Shown: piece by piece, positions 8,825-17,847 of the stretch | Position numbering within the stretch: position 1 is the stretch's first letter | How the letters are laid out: the number at the start of each line of letters is the position of its first letter | Assembly (NCBI GenBank): GCA_046160485.1 | Contig: JBJXGV010000071.1 | Span: forward strand, 1-64,000 | Origin: JBJXGV01 sp046160485 | GTDB taxonomy: Bacteria; Orphanbacterota; Orphanbacteria; JBJXGV01 | DNA: 64,000 nt | Direction: 5' to 3' | Translations under genes and position numbers: made by a program | The notes under the pieces: generated by a model | Seen by the model: only the letters and a program-made list of their open reading frames with translations | Told to the model about the DNA's origin: nothing | The model's database searches: none

Positions 8825-11620
8825 TCACCGCACAATGTGTACCTTCGCGACATCGTCGCGCCCGCTCGCGGTCCGCAGAACTCCGAAGTAGATACCCGCC
8901 GCCACATCACGCCCGTCGCGACGCTTCCCGAACCACGTGTACTGCTGCGCGCCAGCCGGCATGACGTCGTCGCGGAGCGTCGTCACGATTCGGCCGCTCG
9001 CGTCGACGACGCGGAGCGTTCCGCGCGTCGGCGCGTCGAGCGCGAACCGAAATGTCGGCTGCGCGCCGACGTTGTTCGTTGCCGACAGTTCGCCGCCGCC
9101 CGCGTCGCGAGTGGCGGCGGCCCCTCCGAGCGAGACTGCCGTTGCCGCATCGGAAAGCGTAGCGCGGCCACCGAGCGTCACCGTGCTCAGCGCGTAATGG
9201 TCGCCCGGAAACTGGTTGTACCACGACCGCATCGCGTCGTAGTGAATCCGCGAAACGGAGGTGCCCGGCGGCGCGTTGATGCGCGCATCGCGCAGTATGC
9301 GGGACCACGTGTAGTGCTTCACGCCGTAGCCCGCATCGAGATGGAAGACGCCGCCGGCCATCACCGTTTTCGCGCTGCTGTTGAACGCCAGTTTTTCCGA
9401 CGTCGGCGGCTGCCCGAAGTTTGCCGCGTCGTACGACTGCACCGCTCCCATTCGGCATCCGGGCGCCCAGACGATTAGTCGCTGTCCGCGCGTCAGGTTC
9501 GCCGGATCGCTGATGGAACTCACGCACCACGCGGGGAATTTGAGTTCGTCCGTGCGCAGCCCGAAGAACCACGCCTCGGCGGCTCCCTCGTTGAGCGCGT
9601 CTCGCGTGGCGGTTTGAATTCCCGAGTAGTTGTCGCCGACCGGGAAGTCGGATTCTAGAATCGGCGCCACGGCCGTGGCCCCGCCAGCGGAATAGAGCGC
9701 CGCGGTTTCGTCGAGGAATTCGCCTACCCACGGCGACGCCGCACCGGCATCGCGATCGCCGCCGACGGAAACGACCCGGCGGCCCGCGTCCACGAATCGC
9801 CCGCGACAAAGATCCGCCGCCGCGATGGCGGCCAAGCGCACTTCGTCGAAGTCGCTCGCGGGGATGACCTCGACGGGGCAGTCGGGGATTGAGTCCGAGT
9901 CGAGGTCGGCCACGAGCACGTAGCTGCGGCAATTCGAGCCGAGACACTGCACGGGATTCGCGTAGCTCATCGGTGAAACGATGACTGGGCTCGCGTCGCC
10001 GACCACGACGAGCGTCGGGCCCGGGTCGACCGGGTATGTTTTCGCGCACGGCGCGTTCAACTCGCAGTCTGCGTTCCACGCGGCGTTCGCAATGCGCGTC
10101 GTCGCAAGCGGCGCACGCGCCGAGAGGAGCGAAGACGAACCCGAGAAAACGGCGACGTCGAAGCCGAGTGCCACCAGCGAGTCTCGCACGGGAGTCGCCC
10201 AAGACGGGTAGGCGCTGTTCACGTAGACGACGTAGTCGGCGCAGCCAGCGCATTCGCTCGACGCGCTCGATGCGGCCGCGTGTGCGCGCTGCGCTTCGGC
10301 GTGCCACGGAAGCCAATCGTTCCCTTCGAGTACGTAGACCGAATCGTCGATGTCGGTAGTTCGCGGCGCTTCGAAATCGCGGAAGAGCGCGCGATCGAAG
10401 CCGGCAGCGGGTTCTGGCCATGCGCGCGTGGTCACGCACACCGGCTCCGACCACGAGTCCCGCGGGCCGTCACTCTCCTCGACGACGTCGTACAGCGTGT
10501 AGCCCGCAGAGACGTCGGCGTTGTAGAGCGCGCCGAATCCAGACGCGCGGGCAGCGCTCGCCGGGATTGTCGCCAACACCTCGGGCCGATCCGGGTAGTC
10601 GCGCAGCGCGCGATACCCGCGCACGCGATGGGCGCGTGTGCCGGCCCCCGACTCGGCTCGAAACTCGACGCGCACGCCGCCGTCCCCCGAAGCCGGCGAC
10701 GCGCGCAGATGCGTGTAATGCGTCGCGAGGTTCTCGCAGCTCCGGCCCGCATCCATCCAGTTGTCGGGATCGCCATAGAGCGCGAGGCCGAGGCCCGCCG
10801 CCGCGGAGCCAATTCGCGACTCGTACAGCGGATAGTCCTGACAGCAAAGCCGCGAATAGAATGTCGCGGCGTCTTCGCACTCGTACACGTCGACCAGCGA
10901 GCCTCCGTAGCCGACGAAAGTTTTCGCGGAGGTCAGCGCGAAACGTGCCTCGTGTGCACTCAAATCAAACTGCGCATGAACGATCGCGCCGCTCGCGAGC
11001 GTATTGATGTGTCGCTGCATACCGAGGGGGCTGAGTGTGATCGCCCAATAGTACCAAGGGCCCTCGTTGACGCCGCTCACCCACAAATCGCCCGGCTCGA
11101 ACTCGAACTGCGGGTTCTGCAAATACTCGTATGCCCCGGCGATCGCGTCCCCAACCTGCGCGTACCACTCGCAACCGAGTTCGCCACCCGCGGATGGCGG
11201 CAAGTAGACGGGAGGATCGAGATCGTACGGCGGCGCAAGCTCGGCGCCGCGTGGGCCGGACCCGCGCGACGCAATGTACGCGAACCCGGCGCTCTCGATT
11301 TCGGCCTTGAGCATCTCGAGCGTGATCTCGGGTTCAGGGTCGATCGGTCCGTAGTAATCGAATCGAACGGTCGCGTCGAAATCCCACGCTTCGAGGCAGA
11401 GGACAACGAGGCTATCCGTCGTGTTCGGGCAATCTCCAATGACGGTCTGGTAGAAGTAGACGATGGCCGCTTTGCTCGACGGACTCGTCATGGCATTGCT
11501 GCGTGACGTGGACGCCGCAAACGATGCGAGGATTGCGATGACGCACGTCACGACGACGAGGCGCGAGCCGAGTGCGCGGCGCGCCGCTCCCTCAGCGCGA
11601 TACGAACGCGCGGAACTCAT
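8825..11620 (-). CDS. large secreted protein with degenerate C25-like (gingipain-type) region and FlgD-like Ig C-terminus
   Basis: This 931-residue protein has a signal-type N-terminus (LVVVTCVIAILASFAA). Around residues 530-600 it resembles the Peptidase_C25 fold: VVVGDASPV, then ADLDSDSIPDCPVEVIPAS. Where active C25 enzymes have a GHG motif it shows WFFGLRT, so the catalytic His seems lost; a Cys remains in APGCRMGAV. The last 70 residues form a FlgD-like Ig domain (RVVDASGRIVTTLRDD, ending AAGIYFGVLRT). GGAGG lies nine bases before the ATG, which overlaps the upstream gene by 29 bp. The C25 assignment is tentative; it may be a structural surface protein. Confidence 0.7.
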   Translation of the reverse strand: MSSARSYRAEGAARRALGSRLVVVTCVIAILASFAASTSRSNAMTSPSSKAAIVYFYQTVIGDCPNTTDSLVVLCLEAWDFDATVRFDYYGPIDPEPEITLEMLKAEIESAGFAYIASRGSGPRGAELAPPYDLDPPVYLPPSAGGELGCEWYAQVGDAIAGAYEYLQNPQFEFEPGDLWVSGVNEGPWYYWAITLSPLGMQRHINTLASGAIVHAQFDLSAHEARFALTSAKTFVGYGGSLVDVYECEDAATFYSRLCCQDYPLYESRIGSAAAGLGLALYGDPDNWMDAGRSCENLATHYTHLRASPASGDGGVRVEFRAESGAGTRAHRVRGYRALRDYPDRPEVLATIPASAARASGFGALYNADVSAGYTLYDVVEESDGPRDSWSEPVCVTTRAWPEPAAGFDRALFRDFEAPRTTDIDDSVYVLEGNDWLPWHAEAQRAHAAASSASSECAGCADYVVYVNSAYPSWATPVRDSLVALGFDVAVFSGSSSLLSARAPLATTRIANAAWNADCELNAPCAKTYPVDPGPTLVVVGDASPVIVSPMSYANPVQCLGSNCRSYVLVADLDSDSIPDCPVEVIPASDFDEVRLAAIAAADLCRGRFVDAGRRVVSVGGDRDAGAASPWVGEFLDETAALYSAGGATAVAPILESDFPVGDNYSGIQTATRDALNEGAAEAWFFGLRTDELKFPAWCVSSISDPANLTRGQRLIVWAPGCRMGAVQSYDAANFGQPPTSEKLAFNSSAKTVMAGGVFHLDAGYGVKHYTWSRILRDARINAPPGTSVSRIHYDAMRSWYNQFPGDHYALSTVTLGGRATLSDAATAVSLGGAAATRDAGGGELSATNNVGAQPTFRFALDAPTRGTLRVVDASGRIVTTLRDDVMPAGAQQYTWFGKRRDGRDVAAGIYFGVLRTASGRDDVAKVHIVR

Positions 11621-12503
11621 AGGCCTGTCCTCCTGACAACCTCTTGGGCGTTAGATTCGGATCGGCCTGCACGGCGGCGATCTCTTGGAGTATTTGCGCG
11701 GCGTTCTCGCCAGTGGCTCCCACATCTCCGCCGCGCGAGATGATGTAGATTGCGGGGCGGCGATGCGCCAGGAAGCGAGAGCAGCGAATGACGCGGTCGA
11801 ACGCCTGCTCGCGCGTCAGCGGCCCGGCAAAGTCGCGGCGGCCGCTCGAGCGGTGGTCGAGAAACACGGTGAGCATCTGCATCGCCGACCCTGGAACCGG
11901 GAATTGAAGCAAACCTTCGGCGCTGATGCTCGACTGCGCGCGCGCCGCGGTGAGGTCGCCGACGATCTCGGCATCGAGGAGCGCAAGAGCGGAATCGCTC
12001 CACGCGTGTTGCTCCGCGGCGGACGCTGAGGCCGGGTCGCGCGCGCCCGAGACGCGAAGCGATCGCCACCGGTCCGCGACGCGCATCACCATGGAGTCTT
12101 GCCGTGCCGAGAACGCGCGCACGCAGTCGTTCCACGGTTCGCCGCGCGCGACGCACTCGCGCACGAGCGGGATGCCGCCGAAGAGAATTCGCAGTGTGCT
12201 GTCGGGATGCGCCTTCGGCTCGCGCGGCGGTTGTTCCGGCGGCGGATCGATCGCTCGCGCGTTGACGGACAACACGCCATGCGAGTAGTCGAAGCGCAAC
12301 GGACCGAGCACCTCTTCCCCGAATAGAAAAAAGCGATGCGACTCGTCGAGTTCGATGTCGTACGGGAATCGCGGCTCGGAGCCCCTCGCGCCTCCGTCGG
12401 CTCGCGCCGCGAGAGCCGCGAGCGCGATGGCTCCGGCGAGAGCCAACGAAGACCCAAACGTTGCCGCGGCGTACGCGAACCGGCGGGATATCACACTGTG
12501 CAT
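11592..12503 (-). CDS. secreted protein of unknown function, coupled to the next gene
   Basis: This 303-residue protein starts at an ATG preceded by AAAGGAGG. It has an N-terminal export segment (FGSSLALAGAIALAALAARA). The mature protein has FPYDIELDESHRFFLFGEEV, an aspartate/proline-rich middle and a C-terminal region (AIYIISRGGDVGATGENAAQ) suggestive of an alpha/beta fold. No family was recognised. Its 3' end overlaps the next gene by 29 bp and both encode exported proteins, so they are probably co-expressed and may work together at the cell surface. Confidence 0.7.
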   Translation of the reverse strand: MHSVISRRFAYAAATFGSSLALAGAIALAALAARADGGARGSEPRFPYDIELDESHRFFLFGEEVLGPLRFDYSHGVLSVNARAIDPPPEQPPREPKAHPDSTLRILFGGIPLVRECVARGEPWNDCVRAFSARQDSMVMRVADRWRSLRVSGARDPASASAAEQHAWSDSALALLDAEIVGDLTAARAQSSISAEGLLQFPVPGSAMQMLTVFLDHRSSGRRDFAGPLTREQAFDRVIRCSRFLAHRRPAIYIISRGGDVGATGENAAQILQEIAAVQADPNLTPKRLSGGQAYEFRAFVSR

Positions 12504-12990
12504 GGCGCCTCCTTTCATTGCCGCGCGATCTCTTCGCGCGGACGCTGCGCCGACTGCAACTAGCGAACCAGCGCGCTGGCGCGTGCCGTGATGGGCGCGG
12601 CTGCGTTTGCTCGGCTTCAAATTGCGAAGACCCGCGGCGCCGCCGACCCGCGGCCGTGTCGCGTTCGGGAAGCGTTCAACGCTAGGTGGCGCAAAGCGAA
12701 GAGCGAGCGAGCGACGTAACAGCGGCGCGGTTGACGCGGATGATGAATCGTGTGCGGCGATGCGGCGCGTGCTTCGATCGCGCGCGAGGCGGGCCTTCCA
12801 TTCGCGTGATCGCATGCGCCATCGCACGCGCGTTACACGCCGCGTCGCCGGATCGCTCGCTGCGGATCCGCTATTCAGTGCGCGTAAGCGTCACCGCGCG
12901 GTGTCACGCGCCGCGCCGCGCGCGGCTTCCGAGTTGTCGCTCCTGTCGCAATGCCATTCACTTCGCGGCAACGCGACGCGCGACGCGCCC

Positions 12991-13036
12991 GACGCACGCG
13001 ACGCACGCGACGCACGCAGCACACGCAGCACACGCG
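12991..13036. repeat. tandem nonamer repeat
   Basis: Three perfect copies of GACGCACGC (12991, 13000, 13009) are followed by two copies of AGCACACGC (13018, 13027). It lies in non-coding DNA and looks like slipped-strand expansion. No function is apparent. Confidence 0.75.
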
Positions 13037-13084
13037 CGCAACACGCCGCGTTCGCGGTTCACGCTCACACAGGAGTTGGAAAAC

Positions 13085-13144
13085 GTGACTCTTGCGGCGG
13101 GGCACCGCCTTGGCCCCGACAAAATCATCGCGCCGCCGGCCAGC
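13085..13144 (+). pseudogene. possible 5' remnant of a Ser/Thr kinase gene
   Basis: A GTG at 13085 with GGAG nine bases upstream opens VTLAAGHRLGPDKIIAPP. This closely resembles the start of many bacterial Ser/Thr kinases of the type (M/V)TLAxGxRLGPYEIxAPLGAGGMGEVY, but the frame then runs into Ser/Pro-rich sequence with no glycine loop. I read it as a truncated kinase gene. A chance resemblance over 18 residues remains possible. Confidence 0.4.
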
Positions 13145-13450
13145 GCTTCCGCGTCGCCTCCGAATCCGAGAAGCAGTCGTCCGCGCTGATCACCGTCGTC
13201 GTCGACGGGCTGCAGCGCTTGCGGTGCGACGCCGCCGGATCGCCGCGATCTCGTGTTGCCCGCGGCGCGACCCGCGCGCTAGAATCGCGCCCGCAGCCGC
13301 GGCGGGTGCCGCGGCGTATGCGGCGCGGCGCGCGTCGGGAATCCCCCCCCGGCGTTCGGCGGAGCCGCCGAGGACCCCGTTAACGAAGTCCATTCCTGCG
13401 CACGCCCGACTTCATCGCAGCCACATTCAACCCATTCCCACGATCGAGAG

Positions 13451-16400
13451 ATGCCAATGACCCAAGCATCGAAGTCTCCCGTCCCGCATTGCGCGAACGC
13501 TGGCGCGAATGCCTCCGGCGCCACCCTTGCAGCGCGCACATCGCGAATCATTCGTCTGCCGCGCGGCGCACGCGCCGTGTTCGCGGCCGCGATCGTCGCT
13601 CTTGCAGTCGCGTCCCTCGCGCCAGGCGCGGCGCACGCGCAAACGAAACTCCTCCGCTACGCCGACCTCCACGCCGACCGCGTCGCGTTCTGCCACGCGG
13701 GCGACATCTGGGTTGCGAGCGCGAACGGGGGCTCGGCGACGCGGCTCACGACGCACGCGGGGCAGGAGGTCTTCCCGCGCTTCTCGCCCGACGGAAAATG
13801 GATCGCGTTCACGGGGCAGTACGACGGCGACGATCAGGTCTACGTGATTCCCGCTGCGGGCGGCGTGCCGAAGCAACTCACGTACTATCCGGCGCGCGGG
13901 CCGCTCTCGCCGCGCTGGGGCTACGATCATCAGGTCTACGGTTGGACCAGCGACGGGCGCTCGGTTCTCTTCCGCTCGTTCCAGGACCACTTCGATCTCG
14001 GCGACACGCGGCTCTACACGGTGTCGGTCGAGGGCGGCGCGCCCGAGGCGCTGCCGATGCCGTACTCGGGCGGCGGCGACATCTCGCCCGACGGCAAGCG
14101 CGTCGTCTACTCACCGCTCGCGCGCGACTTCCGCACGTGGAAGCGCTACCAGGGCGGCTGGGCGCAGGACCTCTACATCTACGACATCGCCACCGGCGCG
14201 GCGACGAACGTCACGAATCACGAACGCACGGATCGCGATCCGATGTGGATCGGCGACCGTATCGTCTTCGCCTCGGATCGCGACGGCACGCTCAACATCT
14301 ACTCGTTCGATCCGGCGAATCCGAAGGACGTCAAGCAGCTCACGCGCAGCACGACGTGGGACGTGCGCTGGCCGAGCGCCGATCACGCGACCGCGCGCGT
14401 CGTCTACGAAATGAACGGCGAGCTGCACATCCTCGACACGAAGAGCGGCGCGTCGACGGCGATTTCGATTTGGGTGCCGAACGACGGGACCGCGATGCGC
14501 CCCGCGCACGTGTCGGCAGCGAAGCAGATCGAGGATTACGCGCTCTCGCCGAAGGGGAAGCGCGCGCTCTTCGTCGCGCGCGGCGACATCTTCACCGCGC
14601 CGATCGAGAAGGGGCCGACGCGCAATCTCACCAACTCGTCGAACGCGCACGACAAGTCGGCGGTGTGGTCGCCCGACGGCGCGAAGATCGCGTTCATATC
14701 CGACAAGAGCGGCGAGGATGAGATCTACGTCATCGATCAAGATGGATCGGGCGAGGCGGAGGCGCTGACGAGCGGCGGCACGGGGATGCGATTCGCGCTG
14801 CAGTGGGCGCCCGATGGGAAGCGGCTCGCGTTCTGCGACAAGGAGGGGCGCGTCTACGCGCTCACTGTCGCGACGAAGGCGCTCGTCGAGGTCGCGAACG
14901 AGCGGCAGGGCCGCACCTCCGACTACGCGTGGTCGCCCGACGGCGCGTACCTGGCGGTCGCGCTCTCCGAGCCCAACGCCTCCTCGTCGATCCACATTTG
15001 GAGCGCGGCCGACGGCCAGCTTCGCCGCGTCACGAGCGAAATGTGGAACGAGTACAACCCGGCGTGGGATCCCGACGGCGAGTATCTCTTCTATCTCAGC
15101 GATCGCGAGTTCGCGCCGCTGCTCTGCTCGGTCGAGTTCAACTTCGCGGTCGATCGCGAGACTGAGGTCTTCGCGCTCGCGCTACGCAAGGATGTCGCGC
15201 ATCCGTTCCCGCCCGAGAGCGACGAGGTCGAGACGGACGGCGACGATGCGAAGGCCGGCGACAAGGACGCGAAGAAGAAGAAGAGCGACAAGTCGAACGG
15301 CGACGACGACGAGAAGGGCGACGCGAAGAAGAAGGAGCCTGCCAAGCCGATCACGATCGATTGGGATGGGCTCGCGTCGCGCGTCGCGCGCGTCCCGATC
15401 GACGCGGGCAACACGAACGGACTCGCCGCGATCGAAGGACATCTTCTCTACGTGAGCGGGCCGCCCGCGTACTACGGGCGCCAGGGCGAGCGCAAACCTA
15501 CGCTTTCGATTTTCGATTTCGAGAAGCGTGAGTCGTCGACGATTTCCGAGAAGGCGAACGGCTACGCGCTCTCGCCCGACGGCTCGAAGGTGCTCGTGCA
15601 AGAGGGAAGCGACTACAACCTCTACGATGCGTCGACGAAGGCGAAGGACTCGAAGAAGGCCGTGTCGACGGCAGATCTCGAAGTCGATCGCGTGCCCGCG
15701 GAAGAGTGGGCGCAGATCTTCGACGAGGTATGGCGGCGCTTTCGCGACTTCTTCTACGTCGAGAACATGAATGGCTACGATTGGGAGGCGCTCGGCGCGC
15801 GCTACCGCGCGCTACTCGGCGACGTCGCGCATCGCGCCGACCTCAACTACGTGCTCGGCGAGATGGTCGCGGAACTCAACGTGTCGCACGCGTACATCTC
15901 CGGCGGCGACTACGAGATTCCCGAGCGCCCGCGCGTCGCGCTACCCGGCTGCCGCTTCGAGGTCGACCGCGCCGCGGGCCGCTACAAGATCGCGAAGATT
16001 TTCGCCGGGCAGAACGAGGAAGGCCGCTACCGTTCGCCGCTCACCGAGATCGGCGTCGATGCGCGCGTCGGCGACTACGTGCTCGCGATCGACGGCGAGG
16101 ATCTCGTCGCGACAGACAATCCGTATCGCATGCTGAAGAACAAGGCGCACCGGCCGGTGACGCTGACGCTCAACACGCGGCCCGACACGAAGGGCGCGCG
16201 CGAAGTCACGTACAACCCGATCACCTCCGAGGGCGATCTCATTTACCTCGCGTGGATCACGCGCAACGCCGCGCGCGTCGCCGAGATGACGAACGGCCGC
16301 GTCGGCTACATTCATGTTCCCGATATGGGCGGCGACGGAATCCGCGAGTTCATCAAGCATTTCTACGGGCAGATTCGCAAAGAGGGGCTCGTGATCGACG

Positions 16401-16906
16401 TGCGCGGCAACGGCGGCGGCAACGTTTCGCAGATGCTCATCGAGCGGCTGCGGCGCGAGATGCTGCGCGTTCGCTTCGTTCGCACGTTCGACGATCCGCT
16501 CACGTACCCGACGGTAGTTTTCAACGGGCATCTCGTGTGCATCCTCAACGAAACCTCCGCGTCGGACGGCGACATCTTCCCCGCGATGTTCCGCGAGGCC
16601 GGGCTCGGGCCGCTCATTGGGATGCGCTCGTGGGGCGGCGTCGTCGGCATCACGGATCACGGGCCGTTGCTCGACGGCGGCGCGGTGAGCGTGCCGCAGT
16701 TCGGCACGAACAACCGGCGCACAGGCGAGTACATGATCGAAGGCCACGGCGTCGATCCCGACATCCAGGTGCAGAACCGTCCGGAGGATATTCTCGCGGG
16801 CCGCGATCCGCAGCTCGAACGCGGCGTCGCCGAGGTGATGCGCGCGATCGAGTCGTCGCCGAAGGTCTTCCCGCCGCGGCCGGCGAATCCGGTGAAGACG
16901 CGGTAG
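13451..16906 (+). CDS. secreted Tricorn-like protease (beta-propeller, PDZ, tail-specific protease)
   Basis: This 1151-residue protein begins with a signal peptide ending GAAHAQ. Residues 60-600 hold repeated WD40/TolB-type blades (FSPDGKWIAFTG, WSPDGAKIAFIS, WAPDGKRLAFC). Residues 750-1120 hold the Tricorn C1 region, a PDZ domain (VGDYVLAIDGEDL) and the serine peptidase core. Residues matching the Tricorn active site are present: S812-H813 (LNVSHAY), S1038-D1039 (NETSASDGD) and E1097. A Lys/Asp/Glu-rich insert of 35 residues (15230-15350) separates the propellers from the protease half. It should degrade peptides in the periplasm or outside the cell. ATGs at 13451 and 13457 are both usable. 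Confidence 0.92.
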   Translation: MPMTQASKSPVPHCANAGANASGATLAARTSRIIRLPRGARAVFAAAIVALAVASLAPGAAHAQTKLLRYADLHADRVAFCHAGDIWVASANGGSATRLTTHAGQEVFPRFSPDGKWIAFTGQYDGDDQVYVIPAAGGVPKQLTYYPARGPLSPRWGYDHQVYGWTSDGRSVLFRSFQDHFDLGDTRLYTVSVEGGAPEALPMPYSGGGDISPDGKRVVYSPLARDFRTWKRYQGGWAQDLYIYDIATGAATNVTNHERTDRDPMWIGDRIVFASDRDGTLNIYSFDPANPKDVKQLTRSTTWDVRWPSADHATARVVYEMNGELHILDTKSGASTAISIWVPNDGTAMRPAHVSAAKQIEDYALSPKGKRALFVARGDIFTAPIEKGPTRNLTNSSNAHDKSAVWSPDGAKIAFISDKSGEDEIYVIDQDGSGEAEALTSGGTGMRFALQWAPDGKRLAFCDKEGRVYALTVATKALVEVANERQGRTSDYAWSPDGAYLAVALSEPNASSSIHIWSAADGQLRRVTSEMWNEYNPAWDPDGEYLFYLSDREFAPLLCSVEFNFAVDRETEVFALALRKDVAHPFPPESDEVETDGDDAKAGDKDAKKKKSDKSNGDDDEKGDAKKKEPAKPITIDWDGLASRVARVPIDAGNTNGLAAIEGHLLYVSGPPAYYGRQGERKPTLSIFDFEKRESSTISEKANGYALSPDGSKVLVQEGSDYNLYDASTKAKDSKKAVSTADLEVDRVPAEEWAQIFDEVWRRFRDFFYVENMNGYDWEALGARYRALLGDVAHRADLNYVLGEMVAELNVSHAYISGGDYEIPERPRVALPGCRFEVDRAAGRYKIAKIFAGQNEEGRYRSPLTEIGVDARVGDYVLAIDGEDLVATDNPYRMLKNKAHRPVTLTLNTRPDTKGAREVTYNPITSEGDLIYLAWITRNAARVAEMTNGRVGYIHVPDMGGDGIREFIKHFYGQIRKEGLVIDVRGNGGGNVSQMLIERLRREMLRVRFVRTFDDPLTYPTVVFNGHLVCILNETSASDGDIFPAMFREAGLGPLIGMRSWGGVVGITDHGPLLDGGAVSVPQFGTNNRRTGEYMIEGHGVDPDIQVQNRPEDILAGRDPQLERGVAEVMRAIESSPKVFPPRPANPVKTR

Positions 16907-16989
16907 CGCCTGGGGCACTGAACACACACGTGAGGGGGTTCGGGCGGCTCGCGTTGAAAAACGTGTGCCGCCCTGCTAGCCTCGCGTTC

Positions 16990-17316
16990 GTGCGAACGCA
17001 TCAGCAGATCGATCGGCGGAGCTTGGAGCTCGCGCGCGCAATCGTGTCCGCAATCGACAGCGATCCGGCGCGCGCGGGTCTCCAGCGTGCCCGCGAAACC
17101 TGTCAGCGATGGCGCGCCACGAGTCCTTCGCCGGCGATTGAGGAATGGCTCGCGATCCTCGATCGTGATTGGGCCGAGATTCGGCGCGTCTTGCTCGACG
17201 ACGACGAGAACGCGCGACGCTTGCGTCAGAGCAGCCCGTTCTGCGGCGCGATCTCGCCTCGGGAGCGGTGGGCAATCTACGAACGCTTCGGGACCGATGA
17301 CTCGCGCTCAGCTTGA
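16990..17316 (+). CDS. probable antitoxin-like partner of a DUF6036 nucleotidyltransferase
   Basis: This 108-residue soluble helical protein starts at a GTG (RTHQQIDRRSLELARAIVSA). The C-terminus LRQSSPFCGAISPRERWAIYERF is a pattern I associate with uncharacterised small proteins that precede DUF6036 genes. It overlaps the next start by 20 bp, so translation is probably coupled. By position and size it could be the antitoxin or regulatory half of a two-gene module; no DNA-binding motif is obvious. The assignment rests mainly on context. Confidence 0.7.
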   Translation: MRTHQQIDRRSLELARAIVSAIDSDPARAGLQRARETCQRWRATSPSPAIEEWLAILDRDWAEIRRVLLDDDENARRLRQSSPFCGAISPRERWAIYERFGTDDSRSA

Positions 17317-17812
17317 ACATGTCTTGAGAGCAAGCGGCAGCATCTCCGGCTGTCGCGACCTGGTTGTCATTGGGAGCCAGGCGATCCTTGGTTCCCATCC
17401 GGACGCCCCGGCAGAACTCCTGCGTTCTATGGAAGTCGACTTGTTTCCGCGCGATGCGCCGGAGAAGGCGGATCTCATCGACGGCAGCATCGGCGAACTT
17501 TCACCGTTTCACGCGACGTTCGGGTACTACGCGCATGGTGTCGGCCCGGAGACGGCGGTTCTTCCGGCCGCATGGAGCACACGCCTCGTCCGCGTCGAGT
17601 CCGCGAATACCGGCGGAATTGTCGGCTGGTGTCTGTCGCCCGTCGATCTTGCGGTGAGCAAACTTCTCGCGGGTCGCACGCGAGACTTCGATTACGTTCG
17701 TGGTCTGGTGCGGTCGGGTCTTGTCACAGAGCGCGAGATACTCGCGGCGCGAAGCGAGCTTTCCGCCCAGGACGCCGAACGGTTGGTGGTGCGACTCGGG
17801 CGATGTGTATGA
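17297..17812 (+). CDS. DUF6036-type nucleotidyltransferase (AbiEii-like toxin candidate)
   Basis: This 171-residue protein has the layout of a minimal nucleotidyltransferase: VVIGSQAILGSHPDAPAELL, then the acidic strand SMEVDLFP (candidate metal-binding Asp), and a C-terminal SPVDLAVSKLLAGRTRDFDY with the Lys/Asp pattern of AbiEii/DUF6036 proteins. These enzymes are thought to transfer nucleotides to tRNA or protein and several act as toxins in type IV-like toxin-antitoxin pairs. The ATG lies inside the preceding gene (20 bp overlap). It is followed by a strong inverted repeat. Confidence 0.75.
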   Translation: MTRAQLEHVLRASGSISGCRDLVVIGSQAILGSHPDAPAELLRSMEVDLFPRDAPEKADLIDGSIGELSPFHATFGYYAHGVGPETAVLPAAWSTRLVRVESANTGGIVGWCLSPVDLAVSKLLAGRTRDFDYVRGLVRSGLVTEREILAARSELSAQDAERLVVRLGRCV

Positions 17813-17813
17813 A

Positions 17814-17847
17814 GCCGCTTCAGCCGCGCGCGGGCTACCGAAGCGGC
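17814..17847. terminator. bidirectional terminator hairpin between convergent genes
   Basis: GCCGCTTC (17814-17821) pairs perfectly with GAAGCGGC (17840-17847), and an inner AGCC/GGCT extends the stem around a GCGCGCG loop. It sits between the convergent stops at 17812 and 17835 and overlaps the end of the sialidase-like gene. No U-tract is present, as is common in high-GC genomes. Confidence 0.5.

Larger units (their letters stand above)
12504..13450. other. long non-coding interval
   Basis: Nearly 950 bp between divergent genes hold no convincing gene. The open frames here are arginine- or alanine-rich translations typical of high-GC shadow frames. Visible content is a short tandem repeat (12991-13036) and a possible kinase-gene 5' remnant (13085-13144). 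The interval should also contain the promoters for the minus-strand pair at 8825-12503 and for the Tricorn-like gene, but no clear -35/-10 pair can be picked out by eye. Confidence 0.6.

Noticed and set aside
12991..13036. Regularly spaced short repeats that could suggest a CRISPR array
   Set aside because: The units are contiguous nonamers with no spacers and no cas genes nearby.
12607..13383. 258-residue plus-strand frame in the 12.5-13.4 kb gap
   Set aside because: Composition is dominated by Arg/Ala from GC-rich codons, with repeats translating to ARDAR-type runs; no start signal.
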